Part shown: positions 24,832 through 34,402 of the stretch, piece after piece
Numbering within the stretch: position 1 is the stretch's first letter
How the letters are laid out: each line of letters opens with the position of its first letter
Origin: Bacillota bacterium
GTDB taxonomy: Bacteria; Bacillota; Limnochordia; DTU080
Direction of reading: 5' to 3'
NCBI GenBank assembly: GCA_012840225.1
Contig: DULU01000089.1
Coordinates: 19,663 to 83,662, forward strand
Length of the DNA stretch: 64,000 nt
Made by a program: the position numbers and the translations under genes
The notes under the pieces: generated by a model
Seen by the model: only the letters and a program-made list of their open reading frames with translations
Database searches by the model: none
What the model was told of the DNA's origin: nothing

Positions 24832-27231
24832 GCCTTCAATATCGGCTTTGCTGCGCAAGACGCTCTTCGCCCGGAAAATGCGTTCCAACGGCGAGAGCTG
24901 CGACAGGAGGTCTTCATCGACCACTTCATGGGTTTTTCCCGCTTTGACGGCCGCATGCGTGGACCACTGGCTTTGCTGCTTTTCTATATCTTGGATATGC
25001 ACCACCGCCAAGGCCGTCACATCGATGATATCGGACACATCGTCCGAATTGCGCAGAACATATACGGGACGTTCCGTGCCCAGGAGGATCGGCCCCATCA
25101 CTTCCGCGCCGCCTAATGACTGCAAAAGCCGCACGGCAATATTGGCTGCTTCCAGGCCGGGGAAGACCAGGATGTTCGCCGCATCGGTCAGGTCGCTGAA
25201 GGGATGCCGCTCATCCAGCAATTCATGATTGACGGCCAGGTGAGCCTGAATTTCCCCGTCGCAAACCACCTCGGGACGCAACACTTTCACCAGTTCGGCG
25301 GCTTCGCTCATTTTCACCGCTGCCGGGTGGCGGCTGGAACCGAAGCTGGAGAAGCTGAGCATGGCGATGCGCGGCTCCACGCCCATCGCCCTGACCCGCT
25401 CTTCAGCCATCAACGCGATATGGGCCAGATCCTCGGCGCTGGGATTTACATTCACCGTGGGATCGGTGAGGAAGAAGATACGGCCGGCAATAGCGGTTAT
25501 ATATAGCCCGGCCACGATGTTATAACCGTTGTTGGGCCTGATCACCTGCAGGGCGGGACGCATCACATCGGCGGGATGCAAAGCCGGGCCGCCGACCAAA
25601 GCCTCGGCTTCCCCTTTGGTCACCAGCATGGCACCGAAATAGATAGGCCGGCGCACCATGATGGAAGCCTCGGTGCGGGTCACTCCTTTCCGCTGCCTCA
25701 TCAGATAGAGTTCCCGGGCAAATTCTTTCAGGCGCTTGTCCGTATTGGGATCTATGATTTCCGGCAACTGCCGGATGCCGAGGCGCTCCGCTTTCTCCTT
25801 GATCACCTCTTCCCGCCCCAGCAATATCGGGGTGGCGATATGCTCTTTCGTCATGACGGCGGCCGCTTTCAGCACCTTCTCATTTTCCCCTTCGCTGAAG
25901 ACCACGCGCCTTTTGTCCCTCTTCACCCGCGTCATGAGATTCAGCTTGATCTCTTTGGTCGGTCCCAGGCGGGATTGCAGGCCGACTTCATATTCCTCTA
26001 TATCGATGATCTTGCCGGCTACTCCGGAGGCCATGGCCGCTCTGGCCACCGCCGGGGCTACTCTGGTGAGCACTCTGGGGTCCAAGGGTTTGGGAATAAT
26101 GTAATCGGGTCCGAAGGAGAGATGATCGACGCCATATAGATGAGCAATGGAAGCGGTCACCGGCTCCCTGGCCAATGCGGCCAAGGCCCGGGCGGCCGCC
26201 AGTTTCATCTCCTCGTTGATCTGCCTGGCGCTTACATCGAGCGCTCCCCGGAAGATGAAGGGAAAGCCCAACACATTGTTCACCTGATTGGGTTTGTCGC
26301 TTCTTCCTGTGGCTACAATGGCCTCGGGACGCAGAGCTTTGATATCTTCATATGCCATTTCCGGATCTGGATTGGCCAGGGCGAAAACGATAGGCTTTTC
26401 CGCCATGGCGCCGACCATCTCCGGAGTCAGCGCCCCCTTGACCGAGAGGCCGATAAAGACATCGGCGCCAGCGACGGCCTCAGCCAGCGTGGCGACATCC
26501 ACATCGCGAGCAAATTTGGCTTTATATGGATTCAGGGAATCCAGGCGGCGTTTTGTGATCACACCTTTGGAATCGCAAAGGAGGAGATGATCGGCGGATA
26601 CTCCCAGCTGCAGGAGAAAATTGGCGCAGGCGATGCCGGCGGCGCCAGCACCGTTGATCACCACCTGCACCTGCCCGATCTCCTTGCCCACTATTTCCAG
26701 AGCGTTGAGCAGTGCCGCACCTACAATGATCGCCGTGCCGTGCTGATCGTCGTGAAACACCGGGATGTGCAGTTCTTTTTTCAGCTGCTCTTCAATGACG
26801 AAGCAGTCCGGGGCTTTGATATCCTCCAGGTTGATGCCGCCGAAAGAAGGAGCGATGGCCTTCACGATGCTTACCACCTGGGCGGGATCCCCGGCGTCGA
26901 TTTCCAGATCGAAGGCATCGATATCGGCAAACCGTTTAAACAGGACACACTTGCCTTCCATTACCGGTTTGGCAGCCAGTGGTCCCACATCACCGATCCC
27001 CAACACCGCCGTGCCGTTGGAGACCACGGCCACCATGTTGCCCTTGCTGGTATAATCATACGCTTTTTCCGGACTGGCGGCGATCTCCCACACCGGTTCA
27101 GCCACACCAGGGGTATAAGCGAGCGATAAATCACGCTGGGTGACCACCGGTTTGGTGAGGCTCAAGCCTATTTTCCCGGGGCGTCCTCCGCAGCTGTGAT
27201 AATTCAAGGCTTCTTCTTTGGTTATTCTCAT
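24817..27231 (-). CDS. maeB: Malic enzyme fused to phosphate acetyltransferase-like domain
   Basis: An 804-residue bifunctional-type malic enzyme, oxidatively decarboxylating malate to pyruvate with NAD(P)+. The N-terminal about 420 residues carry [12 protein letters not shown], the [17 protein letters not shown]-like active site, [37 protein letters not shown] and the nucleotide fold [16 protein letters not shown]. The C-terminal about 350 residues are a PTA-like domain ([30 protein letters not shown]), which in MaeB proteins is thought to be regulatory, responding to acetyl-CoA. The length is slightly above the usual 760. It is 100 bases downstream of ahcY in the same direction. Confidence 0.92.
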   Translation of the reverse strand: MRITKEEALNYHSCGGRPGKIGLSLTKPVVTQRDLSLAYTPGVAEPVWEIAASPEKAYDYTSKGNMVAVVSNGTAVLGIGDVGPLAAKPVMEGKCVLFKRFADIDAFDLEIDAGDPAQVVSIVKAIAPSFGGINLEDIKAPDCFVIEEQLKKELHIPVFHDDQHGTAIIVGAALLNALEIVGKEIGQVQVVINGAGAAGIACANFLLQLGVSADHLLLCDSKGVITKRRLDSLNPYKAKFARDVDVATLAEAVAGADVFIGLSVKGALTPEMVGAMAEKPIVFALANPDPEMAYEDIKALRPEAIVATGRSDKPNQVNNVLGFPFIFRGALDVSARQINEEMKLAAARALAALAREPVTASIAHLYGVDHLSFGPDYIIPKPLDPRVLTRVAPAVARAAMASGVAGKIIDIEEYEVGLQSRLGPTKEIKLNLMTRVKRDKRRVVFSEGENEKVLKAAAVMTKEHIATPILLGREEVIKEKAERLGIRQLPEIIDPNTDKRLKEFARELYLMRQRKGVTRTEASIMVRRPIYFGAMLVTKGEAEALVGGPALHPADVMRPALQVIRPNNGYNIVAGLYITAIAGRIFFLTDPTVNVNPSAEDLAHIALMAEERVRAMGVEPRIAMLSFSSFGSSRHPAAVKMSEAAELVKVLRPEVVCDGEIQAHLAVNHELLDERHPFSDLTDAANILVFPGLEAANIAVRLLQSLGGAEVMGPILLGTERPVYVLRNSDDVSDIIDVTALAVVHIQDIEKQQSQWSTHAAVKAGKTHEVVDEDLLSQLSPLERIFRAKSVLRSKADIEGEFVI

Positions 27232-27331
27232 CTTTACCCCTCCTGGACCGCACTCTATCTAGTTTAAAATTCATCCCGCACTGCCGGACTCCTGTGCCGG
27301 GCGGCTGATATCGCCGCTTTATTGCGTCTGA

Positions 27332-28588
27332 TTATGTACCGGCCTGGTAACTCCGCAAATAAGCCACCTGCTCCGGGGTCAAGGTTTCCAGCTTGATCCC
27401 CATGGAGGCCAGCTTCAACGCCGCCACTTTCCTGTCGATCTCTGTGGGCACCGGATAGACCCGGCATTCCAGGCGCCCTTGGTTTTTGAATATATACTCG
27501 GCGCACAAAGCCTGATTGGCAAAGCTCATGTCCATGACCTGGGCGGGGTGTCCTTCCGCAGCCGCCAAGTTGAGCAGCCGGCCTTTTGCCAAAAGGCGCA
27601 GGCGGCGGCCGTCCGCCATTATAAACTCATCGACACCCGGGCGCACCTCTCTAATCTCCACGGCCATCTCTTTCAGGGCGGCGAGATCCACCTCCACATC
27701 GAAGTGACCCGAATTGGCCACAACGGCACCGTCTTTCATCAGCGCAAAATGCCGGCCGGCCAGCACATGCTTGTTGCCCGTCACCGTCACAAAGACATCG
27801 CCTAGCGGCGCCGCTTCCAGCATCGGCATCACCCGGTAGCCTTCCATCACCGCCTCAAGCGCCCGCAGGGGATCGACTTCCACCACGATGACGTTGGCGC
27901 CCATGCCTTTGGCCCTCATAGCCAACCCCCGGCCGCACCAACCATAGCCGATCACCACAAAGGTGGTGCCGGCGATCAGCATATTGGTGGCCCGCAGCAG
28001 CCCGTCGATGGTCGATTGCCCCGTGCCGTAACGATTGTCGAACATATGCTTGGTTAAGGCATCGTTGACGGCGATCACGGGAAACGGCAGCTGCTTGTCG
28101 GCCTCCATGGCTCTAAGCCTGATGACGCCGGTGGTGGTCTCCTCCAGGCTGCCCATGATATGAGGGATCAATTCCCGCCTTTGCCCGACGATGGTGTTCA
28201 CCAGATCGGCCCCGTCGTCCATAGTGATCTGTGGCTCGGTGTCCAGCACCTGGTTTATGTGCCGGTAATAAGTGGCGGTGTCTTCCCCCTTCACCGCATA
28301 AGTAGGTATACTGTATACCTCATTCAACGCCGCCGCCACATCATCCTGTGTAGACAGCGGATTTGAGGCGCATAGCGCCACTTTGGCCCCACCGGCCGCC
28401 AGGGTGCGCATCAGATTGGCCGTCTCGGTGGTGACATGCAGGCAAGCCCCGATGGTCAGGCCGCTGAGCGGCCTGGTTTTCAACCATTCATTTCTGATGC
28501 TGGAAAGGACCGGCATGGCAGCTTCTGCCCATTCTATCCTCCGCCGGCCAAGAGGGGCGAGCGTTCTATCCCGGCAATCTCCCGGCAT
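27332..28588 (-). CDS. ahcY: S-adenosylhomocysteine hydrolase
   Basis: AhcY splits S-adenosylhomocysteine to adenosine and homocysteine, removing the product inhibitor of methyltransferases. The ATG at 28588 (AGGAGG, seven-base spacer) gives 418 residues, against 438 in the track. Landmarks are [55 protein letters not shown], the Lys/Asp active site [19 protein letters not shown], and the NAD fold [14 protein letters not shown]. It lacks the eukaryotic-type insertion and matches the short archaeal/Thermotoga form. Its start lies inside the end of the upstream DNA methyltransferase gene (23-base overlap), a sensible pairing because the methyltransferase makes SAH. Confidence 0.93.
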   Translation of the reverse strand: MPGDCRDRTLAPLGRRRIEWAEAAMPVLSSIRNEWLKTRPLSGLTIGACLHVTTETANLMRTLAAGGAKVALCASNPLSTQDDVAAALNEVYSIPTYAVKGEDTATYYRHINQVLDTEPQITMDDGADLVNTIVGQRRELIPHIMGSLEETTTGVIRLRAMEADKQLPFPVIAVNDALTKHMFDNRYGTGQSTIDGLLRATNMLIAGTTFVVIGYGWCGRGLAMRAKGMGANVIVVEVDPLRALEAVMEGYRVMPMLEAAPLGDVFVTVTGNKHVLAGRHFALMKDGAVVANSGHFDVEVDLAALKEMAVEIREVRPGVDEFIMADGRRLRLLAKGRLLNLAAAEGHPAQVMDMSFANQALCAEYIFKNQGRLECRVYPVPTEIDRKVAALKLASMGIKLETLTPEQVAYLRSYQAGT

Positions 28589-29501
28589 TCTGTGTCCTCC
28601 TATAACCGGCCAGGCGCTCTTCCGCCAGCCGGCAGTAATTCTCCTCAATATCGTACCCTACATAGTGCCTGCCGTTCATCAGAGCGGCGAGGCAGGTGGT
28701 CCCCGAACCGTTGAAGGGGTCAAGCACCACATCGCCGACATAGGAATATAAGCGGATCACCCTGGCGGCCAGCTCTACCGGAAACGGGGCCGGATGGCCG
28801 ATCTTGCGCGCCGACTCCGGCGCAATCTCCCAGACCGACAGGGTGGCGGCCATGAATTCCTCCCGCGAGATGTCGCTTTCTCCCTTGTCGGGGCGACCAA
28901 AGCTCTCTTTCACCAAGACCAGCAGGTATTCGTGGATATCCCGCAGCCTGGGCGCCTTGGCCGAACACCAGCTGCCCCAGGCGCAACTGCTGTTCATCCC
29001 CTTGCCCTTCTGCCAGATGATCTCGCCGGCGGTCTTGAAGCCGATGGCCATATGCCTGGCGTAAAAGTAGGCATGGAGGGGGATATATGGCGCTCGCCCG
29101 ATATTGGCGATATTGATCACATACCGGCCGCCCGGCCGCAGCACCCGGTATACTTCCGCCCCCACCCTGGCGATCAGATCCAGATATTCCCGGAGGGAGA
29201 GGTCTTCATCATAGGTTTTCCCTGTGTTGTAGGGTGGTGAAGTGAAGGCTAAGGCCACCGATTCATCAGGGATATGATGCATGTCTTCCGCAGTGTGGCA
29301 ATAGACGCGGTTCGCCCATTCCTCAAGCGGCCGGTATGGGACCGTCCTCGCTGCGGCTTCCCGGTCAGGTGGGGGAGCGGCATAAAGCGCCGCTCCCATG
29401 AGCCCCGGATCGTCCTGATATAAACTGCGCCGGTAAAATTCGCCGGCATCATGCGCCTCGCGTTTTCCCGCTCCAAAAGAATAAGTTTTTGTTCTGCCCA
29501 T
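28566..29501 (-). CDS. Solitary amino-type DNA methyltransferase (N4-cytosine or N6-adenine)
   Basis: A 311-residue SAM-dependent DNA methyltransferase. Catalytic motif [12 protein letters not shown] comes first and the SAM-binding motif [17 protein letters not shown] follows near the C-terminus, the circularly ordered beta-type layout; SPPY favours N4-cytosine but does not prove it. About 80 residues precede the catalytic motif. No restriction nuclease gene adjoins, so it looks like an orphan or regulatory methylase. It overlaps ahcY and lies 77 bases downstream of glmS. The ATG at 29501 directly follows AAGGA, with AGGT a little further upstream. Target sequence unknown. Confidence 0.88.
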   Translation of the reverse strand: MGRTKTYSFGAGKREAHDAGEFYRRSLYQDDPGLMGAALYAAPPPDREAAARTVPYRPLEEWANRVYCHTAEDMHHIPDESVALAFTSPPYNTGKTYDEDLSLREYLDLIARVGAEVYRVLRPGGRYVINIANIGRAPYIPLHAYFYARHMAIGFKTAGEIIWQKGKGMNSSCAWGSWCSAKAPRLRDIHEYLLVLVKESFGRPDKGESDISREEFMAATLSVWEIAPESARKIGHPAPFPVELAARVIRLYSYVGDVVLDPFNGSGTTCLAALMNGRHYVGYDIEENYCRLAEERLAGYRRTQNAGRLPG

Positions 29502-29578
29502 TCCTTCAGACCTACCTAGTTATTTACATAACCTATTGGCAACAGAGGCCTCCGGCACCTTCATTCTTTGGGATATTT

Positions 29579-31459
29579 TTATTCTACGGTGACGCTTTTG
29601 GCCAGATTGCGCGGGTGATCGACATCGCAACCCCGGTTCACCGCCGCATAATAGGCCAAAAGCTGCAGGGGAACAGCGGCAATGATCGGCATGAGATCCG
29701 GATCCACCTCCGGCAGGTAGATGACCTTATCGGCCACATCCACGAGCGGCCGGTGCCGGTTGTTCTCCCCGGTCAAAAGCAACACCTCGGCGCCGCGGGC
29801 TTTCACTTCCTTGATGTTGCTGACCATTTTGTCGAAAAGCTGCGGCTGGGTAGCCAGCGCCACCACCGGCGTACCTTCGGTGATCAGTGCCAGGGTACCG
29901 TGCTTCAACTCCCCCGCCGCCAGGGCCTCGGCGTGGATATAGGATATCTCCTTCAGTTTCAGCTGACCTTCCATGGCCAGCGGATAATCCAGACCCCGGC
30001 CGATATAATACACATCGGCGGTGCGTCCCCACTCCACAGCCACCTCCCGCACCTCCGGCTCAAGGCGCGGTATCATCTCCCTCATCACCCCGTTGAGCGC
30101 CAAGAGCTCCCCAAGAAGGGCCGCCGCTCGGTTTTGGTCCATCTCTCCCCTGGTCGAGGCTATATATATCCCCGTCAAAGCCAAACAGGCCAACTGGGAA
30201 GTGTAGGCTTTGGTGGAGGCCACGGCAATCTCCGGACCGGCCTGGGTATAAAGTACATAATCGGCTTCCCGGGCCACAGAGCTACCCACCACATTGGTAA
30301 CCGCCAGAGTGACGGCTCCCCGGCGCTTGGCTTCCCGCAAAGCGGCCAAGGTGTCGGCCGTCTCTCCCGACTGGCTGACGATGACCACCAAGCTGTGCCG
30401 GTCCAGATGAGGGTGATGATAGCGGAATTCGCTGGCCAACTCGGCCTGGACCGGCAGGTCCGTCCACCGCCGCCACCATTCCCGGCCAAGATACCCAGCG
30501 TGATAAGCCGTCCCGGCCGCCACGAACACCGCCTCCCGGCACGCTGCGGCCACGGAGGCCGGCAGCACCTGCTCCAATTTGGGCAGGTGCTTGCCGCCGG
30601 TATCAAACCCCACCCGGCCGGCCAGGGCGGCTCGCAAAGCCGCCGGCTGCTCATGGATCTCTTTGAGCATGAAGTGGTCGTAGCCTTCCTTCTCCGTGCG
30701 GCCCGGATCCCAGTCGACGATGAAGAGGTGCCGCTCCACCGGCAGGCCGTCCAGCTTCTGCACCATCACCTTCTCCCTGCCCACCACGGCCACATCGCCG
30801 TCCTCCAGCACCATCATCCGGCGGGTGTATTTGATGATGGCCGGCATATCCGAGGCCAGGAAATTTTCTCCTTCGCCCAACCCGATGATCAAGGGGCTGT
30901 CCTGGCGGGCGGCGAGCAACAAATCGGGCTGATGTTGATCGAGAACCACCAAAGCATATGATCCGCTCACCACCGACAGCGCCTTGGTCAGGGCCTTATA
31001 AAGCCTCGCACCGTGAGCATCGCCCGAACCTCCGCCGACAGAGGAAACGGCAAATTCCTCGATTAAGTGAGCCAATATTTCACTGTCGGTTTCCGAACTA
31101 AATTTGTGTCCTTTCTCGATCAGCCAAGCTTTCAGTTCCAGATAATTTTCGATAATGCCGTTGTGCACCACACCGATCGTCCCGGTACAGTCGGTATGGG
31201 GATGGGCATTGATATCCGTTGGAGCGCCGTGGGTAGCCCATCTGGTATGAGCAATGCCACTTTGCCCTTCCAGGGGCCTTTTGGCCAACTCCTTCACCAG
31301 ATTGTCCAGGCGCCCGGCACTCTTGGCTACCTCCAGTCTGATGTTATTGGTGCAGGCCACTCCCGCAGAGTCATAGCCTCTATATTCCAGCCGGCGCAGT
31401 CCGTCCACGAGCACCTCTGCCGCCGGTCGGTAACCAATGTAACCTACAATACCGCACAT
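29579..31459 (-). CDS. glmS: Glutamine-fructose-6-phosphate aminotransferase
   Basis: GlmS makes glucosamine-6-phosphate for peptidoglycan and outer-membrane precursors. The ATG at 31459 follows GGGAGG and gives the invariant MCGIVGYIG with the N-terminal nucleophile Cys2; the track's 42-residue extension is non-coding leader. The glutaminase domain (YRGYDSAG, HTRWATHG, HNGIIENY) spans about 1-240, followed by two SIS isomerase domains (VSQSGETADTLAALR; GRGLDYPLAMEGQLKLKEI). The C-terminus ends in NLAKSVTVE as in other GlmS. It is 626 residues, slightly long. Expression is expected to be controlled by the glmS ribozyme in its long 5' leader. Confidence 0.96.
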   Translation of the reverse strand: MCGIVGYIGYRPAAEVLVDGLRRLEYRGYDSAGVACTNNIRLEVAKSAGRLDNLVKELAKRPLEGQSGIAHTRWATHGAPTDINAHPHTDCTGTIGVVHNGIIENYLELKAWLIEKGHKFSSETDSEILAHLIEEFAVSSVGGGSGDAHGARLYKALTKALSVVSGSYALVVLDQHQPDLLLAARQDSPLIIGLGEGENFLASDMPAIIKYTRRMMVLEDGDVAVVGREKVMVQKLDGLPVERHLFIVDWDPGRTEKEGYDHFMLKEIHEQPAALRAALAGRVGFDTGGKHLPKLEQVLPASVAAACREAVFVAAGTAYHAGYLGREWWRRWTDLPVQAELASEFRYHHPHLDRHSLVVIVSQSGETADTLAALREAKRRGAVTLAVTNVVGSSVAREADYVLYTQAGPEIAVASTKAYTSQLACLALTGIYIASTRGEMDQNRAAALLGELLALNGVMREMIPRLEPEVREVAVEWGRTADVYYIGRGLDYPLAMEGQLKLKEISYIHAEALAAGELKHGTLALITEGTPVVALATQPQLFDKMVSNIKEVKARGAEVLLLTGENNRHRPLVDVADKVIYLPEVDPDLMPIIAAVPLQLLAYYAAVNRGCDVDHPRNLAKSVTVE

Positions 31460-31649
31460 GATGAATGACCTCCCGTAATAATCTTGCCAATTTGCACCCC
31501 TCGCCGACGCACTATTTCCCAATGCACCGACAAAAGGGCAAAAAGCGCGGCCCAAAGGGAGGAGAAAATGGGATTTTCTGCTCACATTGCTGTTTTTTTG
31601 ATTGGAAGGGAGAAGGAAGGCAAAAAGGGATCAACCCGTCGCCTGGGTG
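31460..31649 (-). other. Leader segment between glmS ribozyme and glmS start
   Basis: About 190 bases of untranslated leader carrying only the GGGAGG ribosome site close to glmS. The track ORFs here are shadows; no further structure was recognised. Confidence 0.5.
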
Positions 31650-31791
31650 ATATCACCGGAGCGCTTTGTCGCCGGAATCGCTTCCGGGTTTTGTCGCCCG
31701 CTTGCGGCCGTGATCAGCCGAGTGGTATCCGCCGAATCTTTCGATGAACCACTGCCTCGTCAACTTGCCCAATAGGGTAAGTCCCGGCGCT
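31650..31791 (-). ncRNA. glmS ribozyme/riboswitch
   Basis: On the minus strand the conserved core is easy to follow: A|GCGCC at the cleavage site (G1 at 31790), the P1 strands GACTT and AAGTT, then GTTGACGAGG, GGTTCATCGA, TTCGGCGGAT, CTCGGCTGATCAC, the GCAAG loop and GACAAAGCG. ATCAC pairs with GTGAT at 31652-31656 to close the 3' domain. glmS ribozymes self-cleave when bound to glucosamine-6-phosphate, and the cleaved mRNA is degraded, giving feedback control. It lies 190 bases upstream of glmS in the right orientation. Absent from the ORF-based track. Confidence 0.93.
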
Positions 31792-31900
31792 GAAAGTCAA
31801 ACTAAACCTCCATCTCCGCCTTGCCGCTCATCAACCTACCGTGTCACACCTCCTCTCCAGTTTGGCAGTCTCCTCTCCTCAGGCCATGTGCATGAGATAG

Positions 31901-31929
31901 ATTATGACATAATCCGGAGGACGGCGCAA
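31901..31929 (-). promoter_or_regulatory. Predicted glmS promoter
   Basis: On the minus strand TTGCGC is followed after 17 bases by CATAAT, about 110 bases upstream of the ribozyme cleavage site. The -10 matches five of six positions, the -35 only three. Confidence 0.45.
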
Positions 31930-32088
31930 GAACGACGGCTAGGGGGTCCGCGGGAAAAAAATGCTTGATGATAAGCTTTTCATGACTTTTGGCATAGTCT
32001 GTTAGGTTGACATAATCCCGTCATGATCGTTATTCTTGGTTTGTATACTTTTACTTTCACTTTTTGCTTATAGATAGGGGGCTTATTA

Positions 32089-32832
32089 GTGTTACTGGGT
32101 ATTTTCGGCGATATCCATGGTAATCTCGCCGCCCTGTCGGCGGTGATCGACGACGGGCGCAAAAATGGTGTGGAGCGGTGGATTTGTCTGGGGGACATCT
32201 GTTTCCGTGGGCCGCAGCCGGTGGAATGCCTGGAACTGTTGGCAGGGATGGACACCCTCACCTGCATTGCCGGCAACACCGATCAATGGCTCTTCCGCGG
32301 CTTTCCCGCCATGGCTCATTTCCCTCCGGAGCGCCGGCGACAGCTGGAAGCGTTCAGAAAATGGGCTCTGAGCCGCATGTCGAAAGATCACTTAAAGTGG
32401 TTGGAGGCCGCACCGTTTTGCCACTCCCTGGCTCACGGCGAAGAGAACCTGCTCTTTGTGCATGCCTCACCTTATTCCACCGAAGACTGGCTGCCGCCTT
32501 CGGCGGCCGATGAGTCGTTTCGCCCGATGATCACCGGTCACAATGCCACCATCGTAGTCTCCGGACACGTGCATGTGCCGTATCTGCGGCGCATATCAGG
32601 CAGGTATGTGCTCAACGCCGGCAGTACCGGCCATCCAACCGACAACAATAACCGCGCTTCCTATCTCCTCCTTGAATTAGCCGATTACCAAACAGACGGC
32701 GGTTCCTGCCTGGGCATCACGTTCCGCCGGGTGCCGTATAATCTGGAACTCACGGCGGAAGCCGCCAGGCTGACCGGTATGCCCATGGCTGAAGAATATA
32801 TCAGCGCGCTGCGCACAGGCGTGCCCCTCTAA
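32089..32832 (+). CDS. Metallophosphoesterase (YfcE/MJ0936-like)
   Basis: A 247-residue calcineurin-like phosphoesterase with the ordered metal motifs GIFGDIHGNLAAL, CLGDICFRGPQP, AGNTDQW and VSGHVHVPYL. A predicted cap region lies between the third and fourth motifs. The GTG at 32089 follows AGGGGGC by seven bases. Members hydrolyse phosphodiesters or phosphomonoesters in the cytoplasm; the substrate is not predictable. Divergent from the glmS transcription unit. Confidence 0.88.
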   Translation: MLLGIFGDIHGNLAALSAVIDDGRKNGVERWICLGDICFRGPQPVECLELLAGMDTLTCIAGNTDQWLFRGFPAMAHFPPERRRQLEAFRKWALSRMSKDHLKWLEAAPFCHSLAHGEENLLFVHASPYSTEDWLPPSAADESFRPMITGHNATIVVSGHVHVPYLRRISGRYVLNAGSTGHPTDNNNRASYLLLELADYQTDGGSCLGITFRRVPYNLELTAEAARLTGMPMAEEYISALRTGVPL

Positions 32833-32867
32833 ACGGGCCCGCCCGGCGCAGGGCGCCGGTACCCAGT

Positions 32868-33143
32868 TCATTCGCCTATATAGATCACCTTTTCCACATA
32901 ATCCGCAGCCAGCGGCCAGGTATGGGGTAATCCGTATTTAACACAAATAGTCTCCCACCAGGTGGCTTTTTTCTCAGCCAACTCTTTAGCCAAAGTGAGG
33001 GTGATATGCGTCATGCGTATGGCATCGTAAAGAATGACTATCTCCCGCAGAGAGGCAGCTTCTTCATCAGTAATTGTGGCGACTACAGTGCCCCTTGTCG
33101 GCTTCTCCGCCTCGACATTATCTTTAACCTGCATAATCGCCAT
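32868..33143 (-). CDS. Conserved-looking small protein of unknown function
   Basis: A 91-residue soluble protein with a disordered N-terminal stretch, a probable long helix (EEAASLREIVILYDAIRM) and an aromatic C-terminal part (ATWWETICVKYGLPHTWPL). A GGGGGG site precedes the ATG and a consensus extended -10 promoter lies upstream, which supports expression. I recognise no family. The gene lies between the phosphoesterase (convergent) and parB (same strand, upstream). Confidence 0.6.
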   Translation of the reverse strand: MAIMQVKDNVEAEKPTRGTVVATITDEEAASLREIVILYDAIRMTHITLTLAKELAEKKATWWETICVKYGLPHTWPLAADYVEKVIYIGE

Positions 33144-33186
33144 CGCAGGATCCCCCCTTCAGAGACACATTCAGCTTATCTAATTT

Positions 33187-33192
33187 ATTATA
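33187..33192 (-). promoter_or_regulatory. Extended -10 promoter of the 91-codon gene
   Basis: The minus strand reads TGCTATAAT, a perfect -10 with the extended TGn element, 44 bases upstream of the ATG. No good -35 is visible, as is usual for extended -10 promoters. Confidence 0.55.
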
Positions 33193-33236
33193 GCATGAAT
33201 CGGCTTGTATGGAGCAGGCCTGGAGGGCAACCTCTG

Positions 33237-34211
33237 TCAAGAGATGTTTTTCTTTTTCTTTTGCTTTTTGTTGGGATGGTGTTTTACCTGTGGAGGAAGT
33301 GGTTGTTTATCAGCATTTTTGATTATATGGTCTACTGTTTGATCCAACATCGTGCGTATTTGCTGCAAGTGATCCAGGATGCGCTGGCGCTCATGGGCCG
33401 GCAGGTAAAAAGGGGCAATGCGCCGCAGCTGGGTGAGGGTCTCCTCCGATCTTTCCAGGACGGACACCCAGCGGTCGATATTCCTCTGCACCGCCATCCT
33501 TTCATCTTCCGCCTCTTTGGGCAACGGCTGCACATCGGCGGGACGCCGCACCAGTTTGACGGCTTCCTCCACCGACACGTCGGAGTTGGAGCGCACCAGA
33601 GCGCACACTTCTCTCGTCTCCACTTTGCTCAGCTTATATTCCAGTACGGCATCGAGAACGACATTGCATATGGCAGGGCTGCGCAGCTTATTGGCCAGGG
33701 CGCGAGCCTCGGATATATGTGAAAGGGTAAGAGGGGAATTGCCACCGTTAAAATTGTCTATCAATGCTCTCTGATACCGCTCCTCCACTTCCAGCACATC
33801 AAGCCAATCCGTGATGGTGGTGCGGGGAATGCCCAACCTTTTGGCGGTGACCACTTTGTTCAGCTTTTCCATGGTCATGAATTCATGCACGGCCAGAGCC
33901 CGTTCCACGGGATTTAAGTCTTCCCGCTGCAGGTTTTCGATCAGCTGCAGTTGCTTCACCGGCACGCCTGGTTTGAGGATGATGGCGGCAATAGTTTCTT
34001 TGCCGTTCATGATGGCCGCCCGCAGGCGCCGCTCGCCGGCGATCAGCTGATACCCCCCCTCCACCTCTTTTACCAGTATCGGGTGCAGCAGACCCACTTC
34101 TTCCATGGATTTAGCCAGTCCGACCAGGCTTTCTTTATTGAAAATTTTGCGCACTTGGTTTGGATCTCGTCGTACCAATTTTATAGGCACTTCGATAATT
34201 TCCAAAGGCAT
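33237..34211 (-). CDS. Orphan ParB/Spo0J-family protein
   Basis: A 324-residue ParB-N family protein. The CTP-binding fold is marked by KSMEEVGLLHPILVKE and the GERRLRAA motif, followed by IENLQREDLNPVERA, a helix-turn-helix (TAKRLGIPRTTITDWLD) and a long helical C-terminal part ending in a Lys-rich tail. Chromosomal ParB proteins load at parS and work with ParA; here there is no parA and no TGTTTCACGTGAAACA-type parS within reach, so a Noc-like or accessory role is possible. The ATG follows GGGGTGA. An inverted repeat lies 50-90 bases upstream. Confidence 0.87.
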   Translation of the reverse strand: MPLEIIEVPIKLVRRDPNQVRKIFNKESLVGLAKSMEEVGLLHPILVKEVEGGYQLIAGERRLRAAIMNGKETIAAIILKPGVPVKQLQLIENLQREDLNPVERALAVHEFMTMEKLNKVVTAKRLGIPRTTITDWLDVLEVEERYQRALIDNFNGGNSPLTLSHISEARALANKLRSPAICNVVLDAVLEYKLSKVETREVCALVRSNSDVSVEEAVKLVRRPADVQPLPKEAEDERMAVQRNIDRWVSVLERSEETLTQLRRIAPFYLPAHERQRILDHLQQIRTMLDQTVDHIIKNADKQPLPPQVKHHPNKKQKKKKNIS

Positions 34212-34263
34212 TCACCCCAATAGCGGATGTTGGTGGTAACATTTGTAAGTATATTCGACAGAG

Positions 34264-34300
34264 GATATGGACAACCTTCATCTATCTTCATGTCCATATC
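34264..34300. promoter_or_regulatory. 10-bp inverted repeat upstream of the parB-like gene
   Basis: GATATGGACA and TGTCCATATC are perfect reverse complements with a 17-base spacer. There is no T-run, so a protein-binding site or leader structure is likelier than a terminator. Confidence 0.5.
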
Positions 34301-34311
34301 TGGAAAAAATA

Positions 34312-34360
34312 ATAATCACGCCGGATTGCCACCCTAGAGTAGGCAACCCGACGTGATTAT
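34312..34360 (-). terminator. Intrinsic terminator downstream of the exported-protein operon
   Basis: The arms ATAATCACGCCGGATTGCC and GGCAACCCGACGTGATTAT pair with two mismatches around an 11-base loop. On the minus strand the hairpin is followed by TTATTTTTTCC. It lies 42 bases after the stop at 34403. Confidence 0.8.
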
Positions 34361-34402
34361 ATCATGGACTAAGGCATCGGCTTTGTGATGCCGGTCAACT
34401 TT

